Assembly: GCF_900188275.1 (NCBI RefSeq)
Contig: NZ_FZNY01000005.1
Coordinates: 186,001-250,000, forward strand
Direction of reading: 5' to 3'
Source: Dokdonia pacifica
GTDB lineage: Bacteria > Bacteroidota > Bacteroidia > Flavobacteriales > Flavobacteriaceae
Length of the DNA: 64,000 nucleotides
Every line of letters starts with the position of its first letter. Within the stretch, counting starts at the first letter, position 1. Below are positions 16,789-24,999 of the stretch, piece after piece. The notes below the pieces were generated by a model. It had not been told where the DNA came from. It did no database searches and was given only the letters and a program-made list of their open reading frames with translations. The position numbers and the translations under genes are program-made.

Positions 16789-19700
16789 ATGAAGATTGCT
16801 TTCAACTATCTCATGCTATTCCTATGCGCGGTTAGCATGACGCTTCATGCGCAAGAAAAACCAAAAAATCCGTATAGCGGTTTAGAATTTAGAAACATTG
16901 GTCCAGCGATGACCTCTGGAAGAATTGCAGATATTGCTATTCATCCAGAAAATGAAAACGTATGGTACGTTGCCGTAGGATCTGGAGGTATCTGGAAAAC
17001 AACGAATTCCGGAACGACTTGGAAATCACTATTTGATAATGAAAAAGTCTACTCCATGGGATGCATCACTATTGATCCTAACAATCCAAGTACCATCTGG
17101 GCAGGATCAGGAGAAAATGTAGGCGGACGCCATGCAGGATTTGGTGATGGGATTTATGTAAGTCATAATGATGGGAAATCATGGAAGAATATGGGGTTAG
17201 AAAACTCAGAACATCTTTCCAAAATTATTGTCCATCCAGAAAATTCAGATATTATATGGGTCGCTTCTCAAGGGCCGCTTTGGAGTAAAGGCGGTGATCG
17301 TGGGGTGTATAAAACGACTGACGGCGGTAAAAATTGGAAACGCACCTTAGGAGATGAGGCTTGGGTAGGCGCTACCGATTTACTTATAGATCCAAACAAT
17401 TCAGATGTACTCTATGCTGCTACGTGGCAAAGACATCGTACGGTAGCAGGTTATTTAGGAGGTGGTCCTGGATCAGGATTACACAAAAGTACCGATGGAG
17501 GAGAAACCTGGAAACCATTAAAAAGTGGGATTCCAAAATCCAACCTTGGAAAAATAGGACTCGCTATGTCTCCTTTTAATTCTGAAGTGATTTATGCAGC
17601 TATCGAATTAGACAGAAGAAAAGGGGGTGTCTTTATGACTAAGAACGGAGGAACTACGTGGACCAAACAATCAAATGCAGTTTCTGGAGGAACAGGACCT
17701 CACTATTATCAAGAAATTATTGCATCACCTCATTATGAAGGGACCGTGTATATGATGAATAATGCGGCATTGATCTCTACCGATCATGGGAAGACCTTCA
17801 CCAATATGAAAAGATCCAATCAGCATAGTGATAGCCATGCATTGGTATTTAAAAAATCTGACCCTAATTACTTATTAATCGGAACCGATGGAGGGCTCTA
17901 TGAAAGTTTTGACAATACCAACAGCTGGAAATATGTACGCAACCTACCGATTACCCAATACTTCAAAATTGCAGTAGATGATGCCCTCCCCTTTTACAAT
18001 GTATACGGAGGAACCCAAGATAACGGATCGCATTCAGGTCCTTCCAGAACCATTAGCTCTGATGGAATTGCTAGTGCCGACTGGTGGAAAACCTTAGGTG
18101 CCGATGGTGCACAAACCGCTACAGAGCCTGGGAATCCTGATATAAGTTATGGAGAATTCCAGCAAGGAGCTTTATGGAGAATCGATCATAAAACTAGAGA
18201 AACGGTGTTTATTCAACCACAAGCAAGAGAAGGAGATCCTTTTGAGCGTTTTAATTGGGATGCGCCTATTGTGGTGAGTTCACATAATCCGAAAAGACTC
18301 TATTTTGCATCACAACGCGTTTGGAAATCTGAAAACAGAGGTGATGGTTGGGAACCTATCTCTGGAGATTTAACCTTGAATCAAGAACGTGTGACCTTCC
18401 CGTATTATGACAAACCTCAAAGTTGGGATAATGCGTGGGATGTATATGCCATGTCAAATTACAATACGATTACCTCATTAGCCGAGTCGCCAAAACAAGA
18501 AGGACTGCTCTATGCAGGTACCGATGATGGTTTGATTCAAGTGACAGAAAATGGAGGTGCAACTTGGTCAAAATTTACACTAAATAATATCAAAGGCGTT
18601 CCAGAAACTCCTTTTGTAAATGATGTACGCGCCGATTTATTTGATGCCAATGTGGTCTATGCAGCTCTAGACAATCATAAATATGGAGATTATAAACCCT
18701 ATATCATCAAGAGTACAGACAAAGGGAAAAGTTGGAAACTCATCAACGGGAATTTACCTGAAAAATTACTCATCTGGAGATTGGTGCAAGATCACGTAAA
18801 GAAGGATTTATTATTTGCAGCGACAGAATTTGGTGTATACTTCACTAATAATGGCGGCGGTAACTGGACAAAGTTAAAAGGCGGTATGCCTACCATTCCG
18901 ATTAGAGATATTACCATTCAACGTCGTGAAAATGATTTGGTAGCAGGATCGTTTGGTAGAGGAATTTTTATACTGGATGATATCACCCCTTTAAGAAATT
19001 TCGCGCCAAGCATGAACAATACAGAAGCAACGCTATTTCCTGTAAAAACGGCACATTGGTACCGACAACACAATCGTGTAGGAAGTCAAGGAGATGCCGA
19101 GTGGAAAGCAAAAAATCCGCCATTTGGAGCCAACTTCACATATTATATGCCTAATAAATTGAAGTCGATTAAAGATGTACGTAAAGCAAAGGAAAAGAAA
19201 GGCGATGCAAAATTCCCAGGATGGGAAGCGCTGGAAGCAGAAAATAGACAAGACAAACCTGCGATACTCTTAGTAATAAAAGATGCCAATGGTAATGTAG
19301 TAAATACGGTAAAAGGAACGAATAAAAAAGGCTTTAACCGTGTGAGCTGGAACCTATCGTATCCTCGTAAAAATGGAGAGCGATTACAAGCACCAAGAGG
19401 TCGTCGTGGCTTTAGAGGTGGTGGTGTGATGGCAACGCCTGGCAACTATACTGTAACCCTTGTAAAGCAAATAGATGGTACACAAACCGTATTACAAGGT
19501 CCAGCATCATTTACTGTAGCACCATTATTTGATGAAACAGCTTTACCTAGAAAATCCTATCAGGAAATCGATCGTTTTAGAGAAGCTACGTTTGCTTTTC
19601 AACAAGATTTAACTGCTACCAATATTGCTTTATCTAAAAGTCAGCAAAAGGTAGATGCCATGTTACGTGCGTTGAGCAAAGCAACTTCACCATCTAATGA

Positions 19701-20019
19701 TTTATATACTCGTTTACATGACGCTAAAAACGCTTTATTAGATATTGATAAAGAACTACACGGAAATCCTGTAAAAGATGAGATTGGAGAACGCAATAAC
19801 CCAACCGCTAGTGATGGAAATTCGTTAGGAAGATTTTTAGGCAATACCTACGGTCCAACCGATGAGCATAAAGGTTTATTAAGTAGAGTGCAAAGCCAAC
19901 TTAAAAAAGTAAAAGCAACCTTACGTCCTATTGTAGAAACAACACTCCCTGCATTAGAACGTGATTTAAAAAACGCTGGCGCTCCTTGGATAGAAGGACA
20001 AGGATTGATTCAGAATTAA
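16789..20019 (+). CDS. Secreted sortilin-type beta-propeller protein (glycosyl-hydrolase-like)
   Basis: A 1076-residue exported protein with a signal peptide (MKIAFNYLMLFLCAVSMTLHAQ). It has two runs of BNR/Asp-box beta-propeller repeats over about residues 30-740, with many copies of the S-x-D-x-G-x-x-W type (TTDGGKNW, STDGGETW, TENGGATW). A Lys/Arg/Gly-rich C-terminal region follows, including a FlgD-like strand segment (NTVKGTNKKGFNRVSWNL) and a helical tail. These VPS10/sortilin-like proteins are often labelled glycosyl hydrolases, but no hydrolase active site is visible. They are typically surface or periplasmic. It is monocistronic, with a terminator 130 bp downstream. Confidence 0.82.
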   Translation: MKIAFNYLMLFLCAVSMTLHAQEKPKNPYSGLEFRNIGPAMTSGRIADIAIHPENENVWYVAVGSGGIWKTTNSGTTWKSLFDNEKVYSMGCITIDPNNPSTIWAGSGENVGGRHAGFGDGIYVSHNDGKSWKNMGLENSEHLSKIIVHPENSDIIWVASQGPLWSKGGDRGVYKTTDGGKNWKRTLGDEAWVGATDLLIDPNNSDVLYAATWQRHRTVAGYLGGGPGSGLHKSTDGGETWKPLKSGIPKSNLGKIGLAMSPFNSEVIYAAIELDRRKGGVFMTKNGGTTWTKQSNAVSGGTGPHYYQEIIASPHYEGTVYMMNNAALISTDHGKTFTNMKRSNQHSDSHALVFKKSDPNYLLIGTDGGLYESFDNTNSWKYVRNLPITQYFKIAVDDALPFYNVYGGTQDNGSHSGPSRTISSDGIASADWWKTLGADGAQTATEPGNPDISYGEFQQGALWRIDHKTRETVFIQPQAREGDPFERFNWDAPIVVSSHNPKRLYFASQRVWKSENRGDGWEPISGDLTLNQERVTFPYYDKPQSWDNAWDVYAMSNYNTITSLAESPKQEGLLYAGTDDGLIQVTENGGATWSKFTLNNIKGVPETPFVNDVRADLFDANVVYAALDNHKYGDYKPYIIKSTDKGKSWKLINGNLPEKLLIWRLVQDHVKKDLLFAATEFGVYFTNNGGGNWTKLKGGMPTIPIRDITIQRRENDLVAGSFGRGIFILDDITPLRNFAPSMNNTEATLFPVKTAHWYRQHNRVGSQGDAEWKAKNPPFGANFTYYMPNKLKSIKDVRKAKEKKGDAKFPGWEALEAENRQDKPAILLVIKDANGNVVNTVKGTNKKGFNRVSWNLSYPRKNGERLQAPRGRRGFRGGGVMATPGNYTVTLVKQIDGTQTVLQGPASFTVAPLFDETALPRKSYQEIDRFREATFAFQQDLTATNIALSKSQQKVDAMLRALSKATSPSNDLYTRLHDAKNALLDIDKELHGNPVKDEIGERNNPTASDGNSLGRFLGNTYGPTDEHKGLLSRVQSQLKKVKATLRPIVETTLPALERDLKNAGAPWIEGQGLIQN

Positions 20020-20026
20020 ATCAATA

Positions 20027-20103
20027 GTCATGCTGAATTTATTTCAGCATCTCATAAAATTGAAAACCATGCTATTGAGACGCTGAAACAAGTTCAGAGT
20101 GAC
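20027..20103. repeat. TCATGCTGAA/CAGAGTGAC inverted repeat
   Basis: A 77-bp imperfect palindrome (GTCATGCTGAATTTATTTCAG ... GAAACAAGTTCAGAGTGAC) starting 8 bp after the beta-propeller gene. It is clearly related to the copy at 20574-20648; both contain CATCTCATAA and TTGAAAACC in the same order. Confidence 0.8.
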
Positions 20104-20150
20104 AAGTCCAGAGTAGGCACTAGAATAAATAAAAATTATATGATAAAAAC

Positions 20151-20178
20151 AAAAGCGCCTCTGTTTGGAGGCGCTTTT
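20151..20178 (+). terminator. Rho-independent terminator
   Basis: AAAAGCGCCTC and GAGGCGCTTTT form an 11-bp perfect stem around a 6-nt loop and end in a T-run. It probably ends the 16789-20019 transcript and can work on both strands. Confidence 0.85.
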
Positions 20179-20199
20179 TCTATTTAAGTGTTTTCTATT

Positions 20200-20370
20200 C
20201 ATTTTCTTTGCTTGTCCAAAGAAAACGAACCAAAAGAAAAGACACTTTTTCCAAGGTATTTTTTCGCTTAAAGCGAAAAACCACAAAACTTCACCTAAAT
20301 TTTTTCCAAGGCTTCAAAAATTTTTAACGGTAAAGCCTTGTTATACTGAGTAAAAAGAACGCTATTTAAC
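20200..20370. repeat. 170-bp interspersed spacer repeat, copy 1
   Basis: Starts with CATTTTCTTTGCTTGTCC and runs through an internal hairpin TTTTTCGCTT/AAGCGAAAAA and CCAAGGCTTCAAAAAT to CGCTATTTAAC. Copy 2 is at 37777-37950; the first 50 bp are nearly identical. The + frame spells a spurious ACPKKTNQKKRHFF-type peptide that tends to be predicted as a protein. I treat it as a non-coding repeat, possibly an RNA. Confidence 0.8.
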
Positions 20371-20446
20371 TTACTTATCAACTAAAAAATGTAAAATCAA
20401 AAAAACGTCTATAAATGGAGGTGTTTTTTTATTGATTTAGAAATAG

Positions 20447-20508
20447 GTCTCGACTGTTCTCGACCTGGTAAATTATTTAATCTTGTCCCATCGAGCGCAG
20501 TCGAGATG
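20447..20508. repeat. CTCGACTG/CAGTCGAG inverted repeat
   Basis: GTCTCGACTG (20447-20456) and CAGTCGAGAT (20498-20507) flank a 41-bp AT-rich centre that itself carries TCTCGACC and ATCGAGCG. This is another repeat in the gene-free stretch 20020-20727. Just before it (20401-20429) lies a degenerate copy of the CACCTCC/GGAGGTG terminator. Confidence 0.65.
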
Positions 20509-20573
20509 TTTTTGCAAAATCATAATGAATCATACTTCATATCTTTTTCTATGTGGTATCTAAAGAAAAAAAC

Positions 20574-20648
20574 TTCATACTGAATTTAGTTCATCATCTC
20601 ATAATTGAAAACCGTTCTAATGAGACTCTGAAATAAATTCAGAGTGAC
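20574..20648. repeat. TCATACTGAA/CAGAGTGAC inverted repeat
   Basis: The second close copy of the family at 20027-20103, with the same order of CATCTCATAA, TTGAAAACC and GAGAC blocks and arms TCATACTGAATTTAGTTCA and AAATAAATTCAGAGTGAC. Confidence 0.8.
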
Positions 20649-20677
20649 GTATTCAAATGGATACGTACTAGTAAAAT

Positions 20678-20707
20678 AAAAAACACCTCCATTTGGAGGT
20701 GTTTTTT
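20678..20707. terminator. Rho-independent terminator of the ferredoxin gene
   Basis: AAAAAACACCTCC, an ATTT loop and GGAGGTGTTTTTT form a 13-bp perfect stem lying 21 bp beyond the stop of the minus-strand ferredoxin gene. The A and T runs on each side make it bidirectional. Confidence 0.88.
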
Positions 20708-20727
20708 GTATACATTAAAAATGTTTT

Positions 20728-21081
20728 TTAGCCTTCAGGATGCATAAACGCTTGTTTTCCGAGAAGTTCTTCTTCTGTTTCTACATGGTCATCATCAGGA
20801 ACACAACAGTCTACTGGGCATACTGCCGCACACTGAGGTTCATCATGAAATCCTTTACACTCCGTACATTTATCGGGAATGATGTAATAAATTTCGTCGC
20901 TTACTGGCTCTTGAGCATCGTCTGCATTGACCGCATTTCCATTAGGTAGTATGACATCTCCTGTCAAACTTGTTCCGTCAGAATAACGCCAGTCATCGGC
21001 TCCTTCATAAATCGCTGTGTTTGGGCATTCAGGTTCGCATGCTCCACAATTTATACATTCGTCTGTGATGATAATTGCCAT
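20728..21081 (-). CDS. 2[4Fe-4S] ferredoxin
   Basis: A 117-residue electron-transfer protein starting [20 protein letters not shown], the first CxxCxxCxxxCP cluster motif. A second cluster site lies near residue 80-100 ([22 protein letters not shown]), with a long insertion and a spaced third Cys. An acidic insert of about 45 residues separates the two. I chose the ATG at 21081 rather than the TTG five codons upstream (21096), because family members start at MAIIIT and the promoter sits just before. It is divergent from the acyl-CoA reductase gene, with promoters packed into the 62-bp gap. Confidence 0.92.
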   Translation of the reverse strand: MAIIITDECINCGACEPECPNTAIYEGADDWRYSDGTSLTGDVILPNGNAVNADDAQEPVSDEIYYIIPDKCTECKGFHDEPQCAAVCPVDCCVPDDDHVETEEELLGKQAFMHPEG

Positions 21082-21104
21082 AGGTTCTTTTTTCAATAAC
21101 TTTG
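21075..21104 (+). promoter_or_regulatory. Promoter of the acyl-CoA reductase gene
   Basis: TTG (21075-21077), 19 nt, TAACTTTG (21097-21104) matches the Bacteroidota housekeeping promoter (-33 TTG, -7 TAnnTTTG). The -33 element lies inside the start of the oppositely oriented ferredoxin gene. Confidence 0.65.
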
Positions 21105-21106
21105 CA

Positions 21107-21137
21107 CAAAAATAATGCCTAGCCGTAGATTAGACAA
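21107..21137 (-). promoter_or_regulatory. Promoter of the ferredoxin gene
   Basis: Read on the minus strand: TTG (21137-21135), 20 nt, TATTTTTG (21114-21107), a full match to the Bacteroidota consensus. The -7 boxes of the two divergent promoters are only 2 bp apart. Confidence 0.7.
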
Positions 21138-21143
21138 GCACAT

Positions 21144-22211
21144 ATGAAATTACTAGAAAGAATTAACGCTTTTGTTCAACTTGGAGACTTTTTATCTCAA
21201 TTTTCTAGAGCAGAAATATCCCAAAAAGAAGGAGTTGCTTACAACGATCTTTTCTTTGATGGCTTTCAACATCAAATCAAATTGGCTAGCGAACATAATG
21301 GTTGGTTTACTAAGGAAAATATCTTGTATGCCATAGAAGGATGGGCGTCATCGCTTACAGAAAAGCATCTTTCAGAATGGTTGACTCCATATGAGTCCGC
21401 TTTCGCGAAAGCGTATACCTCCAAAACCATTGCCGTGATCATGGCAGGAAATATTCCGCTGGTGGGTTTTCATGATTTCTTATCGGTACTCATAACGGCA
21501 CATCAAGTTATCGTTAAACAATCGAGTAATGATAAGCACCTTCTCCCCTTTCTTGCGAAGTATTTGGAATATATACATCCAGATTTAAAAGGAAAAATCA
21601 CCTTTACAGAAGATAAATTACCTCCTCATGATGCAGTGATTGCGACTGGAAGTGATAATACGGCGCGTTACTTTGAGTACTATTTTGGTAAGAAACCTAA
21701 TATTATTCGTAAAAACCGAAACTCTGTTGCGGTACTTACTGGAAATGAAACTCCTGAGCAATTAGAAGCGCTGGCTGAAGATATATTTCGTTATTACGGA
21801 TTAGGGTGTCGTAATGTGTCAAAACTATATGTTCCTAAAGATTATAATTTTGATGGTTTCTTTAATGCTATTTATGCCTGGAAAGATATTATCAATCAAG
21901 CAAAGTATGCTAATAATTATGACTACAATAAAGCGGTATACTTAATGAGTCTTTTTGATTTATTAGAAAACGGATTTTTAATGCTTAAGGAAGATGCAAG
22001 TTTTGGATCTCCTATTGCGACTTTATTTTATGAGCGTTACGAATCTTTAGAAATTTTATATAAGACACTAGAGGATCACAAAGACAATATACAGTGTATT
22101 GTAGGTGAAACGCTAGATATAGAAACCATTGCGTTTGGGCAGACACAAAATCCCCAATTGCATGACTATGCTGATGGTGTAGACACCATTGCATTTTTGT
22201 TAAAAAAATAG
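21144..22211 (+). CDS. LuxC-family acyl-CoA reductase
   Basis: A 355-residue member of the LuxC/acyl-CoA reductase family, an aldehyde-dehydrogenase-related fold that reduces acyl-CoA to aldehyde with NAD(P)H. Family blocks visible are IMAGNIPLVGFHDFL (residues about 100-115), VIVKQSSND, DAVIATGSDNTARYFEYYFG, and RYYGLGCRNVSKLYVP with the conserved Cys (about residue 230). A copy of the TTTCGCGAAA palindrome (21401-21410) is embedded in frame as SAFAKAY. The arrangement ferredoxin / acyl-CoA reductase / serC / serA recurs in Flavobacteriia, as I remember it. Its physiological substrate is unknown. Confidence 0.88.
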   Translation: MKLLERINAFVQLGDFLSQFSRAEISQKEGVAYNDLFFDGFQHQIKLASEHNGWFTKENILYAIEGWASSLTEKHLSEWLTPYESAFAKAYTSKTIAVIMAGNIPLVGFHDFLSVLITAHQVIVKQSSNDKHLLPFLAKYLEYIHPDLKGKITFTEDKLPPHDAVIATGSDNTARYFEYYFGKKPNIIRKNRNSVAVLTGNETPEQLEALAEDIFRYYGLGCRNVSKLYVPKDYNFDGFFNAIYAWKDIINQAKYANNYDYNKAVYLMSLFDLLENGFLMLKEDASFGSPIATLFYERYESLEILYKTLEDHKDNIQCIVGETLDIETIAFGQTQNPQLHDYADGVDTIAFLLKK

Positions 22212-22290
22212 TGTATAAATTATCATATTATCAATGCCATTGTAGGTCATTTTAGGCATCTTTGCATTGTATTTAAAAATCAAATACTCA

Positions 22291-23355
22291 ATGAAAAAGC
22301 ATAATTTTAGCGCAGGACCTTGTATTTTACCACAAGAGGTTTTTCAAGAAGCTTCTCAAGCTATTTTAGATTTTAATAACTCTGGATTATCCATTTTAGA
22401 GATTTCACACCGTAGCAAAGATTTTGTTGATGTGATGGATGAAGCTCGTAATCTTGCATTAGAGTTACTAGGTTTAGAAGGATTAGGATATAAAGCATTA
22501 TTCTTACAAGGAGGTGCAAGTACGCAGTTTTTAATGACTGCATATAACTTATTACAGACAAAAGCTGGATACCTTAATACAGGTACTTGGAGTGATAAAT
22601 CCATTAAAGAAGCAAAGCTTTTTGGAGATATTATCGAGGTGGCTTCGAGTAAAGATGCAAACTATAAATACATTCCTAAAGGATTTGTATTACCAGAAGG
22701 ATTGGATTATTTACATCTTACAAGTAACAATACCATTTTTGGAACACAGATCAAAAATTTCCCTGAAGTAGATTGCCCATTGATTTGTGATATGAGTAGT
22801 GATATTTTTTCGCGAAAGCTAGATTTTTCAAAATTTGATTTGATTTATGCCGGAGCTCAGAAAAACATGGGACCTGCTGGTACTACTTTGGTCGTAATAC
22901 GAGAAGATATATTAGGAAAAGTAACACGTGCTATTCCAAGTATGTTAGACTATAAAACACACATTAGTAAAGGAAGTATGTTCAATACACCTTCTGTATA
23001 TGCAGTGTATGTATCTATGCTTACTATGAGATGGCTTAAAGCGAAAGGTGGTATAGATGCTATAGAAGAGATAAATGATCGCAAAGCAGGATTACTATAT
23101 TCTGAAATAGAATTAAATCCATTATTCACTGGATTTGCTGCCAAAGAAGATCGTTCTTCTATGAATGCAACTTTCTCACTTACAGATGGTGATTTGAAGG
23201 AAACTTTTGATGCGATGTGGAAAGAAGCAGGTATCAATGGCTTAAATGGACACAGAAGTGTAGGTGGATATAGAGCTTCTATGTACAATGCAATGTCACT
23301 AGAAAGTGTTGGAACATTGGTAGATGTAATGAGTGAACTAGAGCGTAAAGCGTAA
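22291..23355 (+). CDS. serC: Phosphoserine aminotransferase
   Basis: A 354-residue class V PLP aminotransferase that converts 3-phosphohydroxypyruvate to phosphoserine. It starts MKKHNFSAGPCILP, the diagnostic SerC N-terminus; the ATG at 22291 is chosen over an in-frame upstream ATG at 22267. The PLP lysine is Lys191 in AGAQKNMGPAG, and the C-terminal RSVGGYRASMYNA binds phosphate. A TTTCGCGAAA copy (22808-22817) encodes FSRK within it. It is followed by serA, giving consecutive steps of serine synthesis in one operon. Confidence 0.95.
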   Translation: MKKHNFSAGPCILPQEVFQEASQAILDFNNSGLSILEISHRSKDFVDVMDEARNLALELLGLEGLGYKALFLQGGASTQFLMTAYNLLQTKAGYLNTGTWSDKSIKEAKLFGDIIEVASSKDANYKYIPKGFVLPEGLDYLHLTSNNTIFGTQIKNFPEVDCPLICDMSSDIFSRKLDFSKFDLIYAGAQKNMGPAGTTLVVIREDILGKVTRAIPSMLDYKTHISKGSMFNTPSVYAVYVSMLTMRWLKAKGGIDAIEEINDRKAGLLYSEIELNPLFTGFAAKEDRSSMNATFSLTDGDLKETFDAMWKEAGINGLNGHRSVGGYRASMYNAMSLESVGTLVDVMSELERKA

Positions 23356-23382
23356 GCAAGATTAATATAAATTGATTAACAG

Positions 23383-23426
23383 ATTCCCGTCTTCACGGGA
23401 ATGTAAATTACCCGCTTATGCGGGCA
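23383..23426. repeat. Two REP-like hairpins between serC and serA
   Basis: ATTCCCGT-cttc-ACGGGAAT (23383-23402) and CCCGC-ttat-GCGGG (23411-23424) lie in the 76-bp serC-serA gap and end 6 bp before the serA ATG. They may tune serA translation or mRNA stability. A relative, ATCTCCGC-cttc-GCGGAGAT, lies inside thrB (62823). Confidence 0.8.
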
Positions 23427-23431
23427 TTACT

Positions 23432-24382
23432 ATGAAAGTATTAGCAAACGATGGTGTTTCTCAAACAGGAATTGATGCACTAGAAAAAGCCGGATTTGAA
23501 GTAATTACAACAAAAGTTGCGCAAGAACAACTTGCTAACTATATCAACTCAGAACAGATTGATGTCGTATTAGTACGTAGTGCAACTACAGTTCGTAAAG
23601 AAGTGATTGATGCATGCCCAAGCCTTAAAATTATAGGACGTGGTGGTGTAGGTATGGATAATATAGATGTTGCTTATGCACGTGAAAAAGGATTACACGT
23701 GATCAATACACCAGCAGCGTCATCTGCTTCGGTAGCAGAATTAGTATTTGCGCATTTATACGGAAGTGTACGTTTCTTATATGCTGCAAACAGAGATATG
23801 CCTTTAGATGGAGATTCAAAATTTAAAGATCTTAAAAAAGCATATGCTAAAGGAACTGAACTGAGAGGAAAGACATTAGGAATTATTGGTTTTGGACGTA
23901 TTGGACAAGAAGTTGCAAAAATTGCTATTGGATGTGGTATGAATGTTATTGCTAGTGATCCATTTATGGAAAAAGCAAGCATCGATCTTTCATTCTTTGA
24001 TGGACAATCATTATCATTTACCATTGAAACAATTGCTAAAGAAGAGATATTAAAGCAATCTGATTTTATAACACTTCATGTACCTGCTCAGAAAGAGTAT
24101 GTAATTGGAAAAGATGAGCTTGCGCTTATGAAAAATGGCGCAGGTATTGTAAATGCTGCAAGAGGTGGTGTGATAGATGAAGTGGCTCTTATTGATGCTT
24201 TAGATAAAGGGAAGTTATCATTTGCTGCATTAGATGTATTTGAAAACGAACCAAAGCCAGCAATTCAAGTATTGATGAACCCAAGAGTATCATTGACACC
24301 TCATATTGGTGCTGCAACACAGCAGGCACAAGATCGTATTGGTACAGAACTGGCAGATCAGATTATAAGTATCTTAAAATAA
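23432..24382 (+). CDS. serA: D-3-phosphoglycerate dehydrogenase (short form)
   Basis: A 316-residue NAD-dependent D-2-hydroxyacid dehydrogenase catalysing the first step of serine synthesis. Signatures: IIGRGGVGMDNID, the Rossmann loop GFGRIGQ (about 155), NAARGGVIDE, DVFENEP and the catalytic His in LTPHIGAAT. There is no C-terminal ACT domain, so serine feedback of the E. coli type is not expected. The start at 23432 (MKVLANDG) is chosen because the upstream in-frame codons are encoded by the hairpin repeat. A terminator follows at 24406. Confidence 0.92.
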   Translation: MKVLANDGVSQTGIDALEKAGFEVITTKVAQEQLANYINSEQIDVVLVRSATTVRKEVIDACPSLKIIGRGGVGMDNIDVAYAREKGLHVINTPAASSASVAELVFAHLYGSVRFLYAANRDMPLDGDSKFKDLKKAYAKGTELRGKTLGIIGFGRIGQEVAKIAIGCGMNVIASDPFMEKASIDLSFFDGQSLSFTIETIAKEEILKQSDFITLHVPAQKEYVIGKDELALMKNGAGIVNAARGGVIDEVALIDALDKGKLSFAALDVFENEPKPAIQVLMNPRVSLTPHIGAATQQAQDRIGTELADQIISILK

Positions 24383-24405
24383 TAACCTATGTGTATAGGT
24401 AAAAG

Positions 24406-24433
24406 AAAAAGCCACCGATATCGGTGGCTTTTT
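24406..24433. terminator. Bidirectional terminator
   Basis: A 28-bp perfect palindrome (AAAAAGCCACCGA, TA, TCGGTGGCTTTTT) lies between serA and the convergent peptide gene. It serves both. Confidence 0.9.
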
Positions 24434-24459
24434 TATGTTCTAAATGAATGAGAATGGAT

Positions 24460-24681
24460 TTACATCATACAGCTATGAATTCCCCATCCTTCGCCATCTT
24501 TACCACATGAATTAGGAGCACAACAAAGAGATGAGTTATTTATAATGGCATTATGACAATCTCCTTGTGTATCAAAGCATCCTCCAAAAGGGACTTGAGG
24601 ATTATGATCTATCCCTCCTTTGATAGTTTGTTGCTCACTTTTACTTAACTGTTTTCCAAGATTTGAAATGTTTTTTAACAT
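24460..24681 (-). CDS. Double-glycine leader peptide with six cysteines (bacteriocin-like)
   Basis: A 73-residue peptide whose leader ISNLGKQLSKSEQQTIKGG ends in Gly22-Gly23, the site cut by C39 peptidase-ABC transporters. The core is 50 residues with six cysteines (35, 42, 53, 54, 59, 71), consistent with three disulphides, and is otherwise Gly/Asn-rich. The LxxSExxxIxGG leader type is common in Bacteroidota bacteriocin-like or signalling peptides. No C39 transporter, modification enzyme or immunity gene lies next to it, so it is an orphan here. Whether it is antimicrobial or a signal cannot be told. Confidence 0.75.
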   Translation of the reverse strand: MLKNISNLGKQLSKSEQQTIKGGIDHNPQVPFGGCFDTQGDCHNAIINNSSLCCAPNSCGKDGEGWGIHSCMM

Positions 24682-24999
24682 GATGAATATATTTTAAGTT
24701 ATATACTAAAGAGGCTATATTCTCATTTTGTTACCTAATCAAATATGTTAAAAAACTACATGAATGATACACGAATAATTACATATAACAACTATCACAA
24801 GCAAGATTATAAAGAATTGTATATAAATAAATTATGAGTGCTTTGCATTATTTTCCAAATGAGTTTTTATGTATTAAGAATATAAATACCGACAAAAAGC
24901 ATCATTTTATCGATAAAACGCATTTTTAGAAGCATCATCCTACTTTCCCTTAAATATTTCGTAAATTGAAATCAATTAATAACTTAAAACAATAAAAGG
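24682..24999. other. Intergenic region, divergent promoters expected
   Basis: This 318-bp AT-rich spacer lies between the divergent peptide gene and the DUF937 gene. I see no repeat family member and no clear TAnnTTTG box. A 31-codon ATG frame at 24835-24930 (MSALHYFPNEFL...) has no other support. Confidence 0.5.

Noticed and set aside
19143-19445. Long minus-strand frame antisense to the beta-propeller gene
   Set aside because: Lies entirely within a well-supported gene and has no domain signature.
20165-20353. Small CPKKTNQ-type protein
   Set aside because: Encoded by the interspersed spacer repeat; DNA-level conservation with copy 2 suggests non-coding.
24835-24930. 31-codon frame in the spacer before the DUF937 gene
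   Set aside because: No promoter, conservation or composition support.
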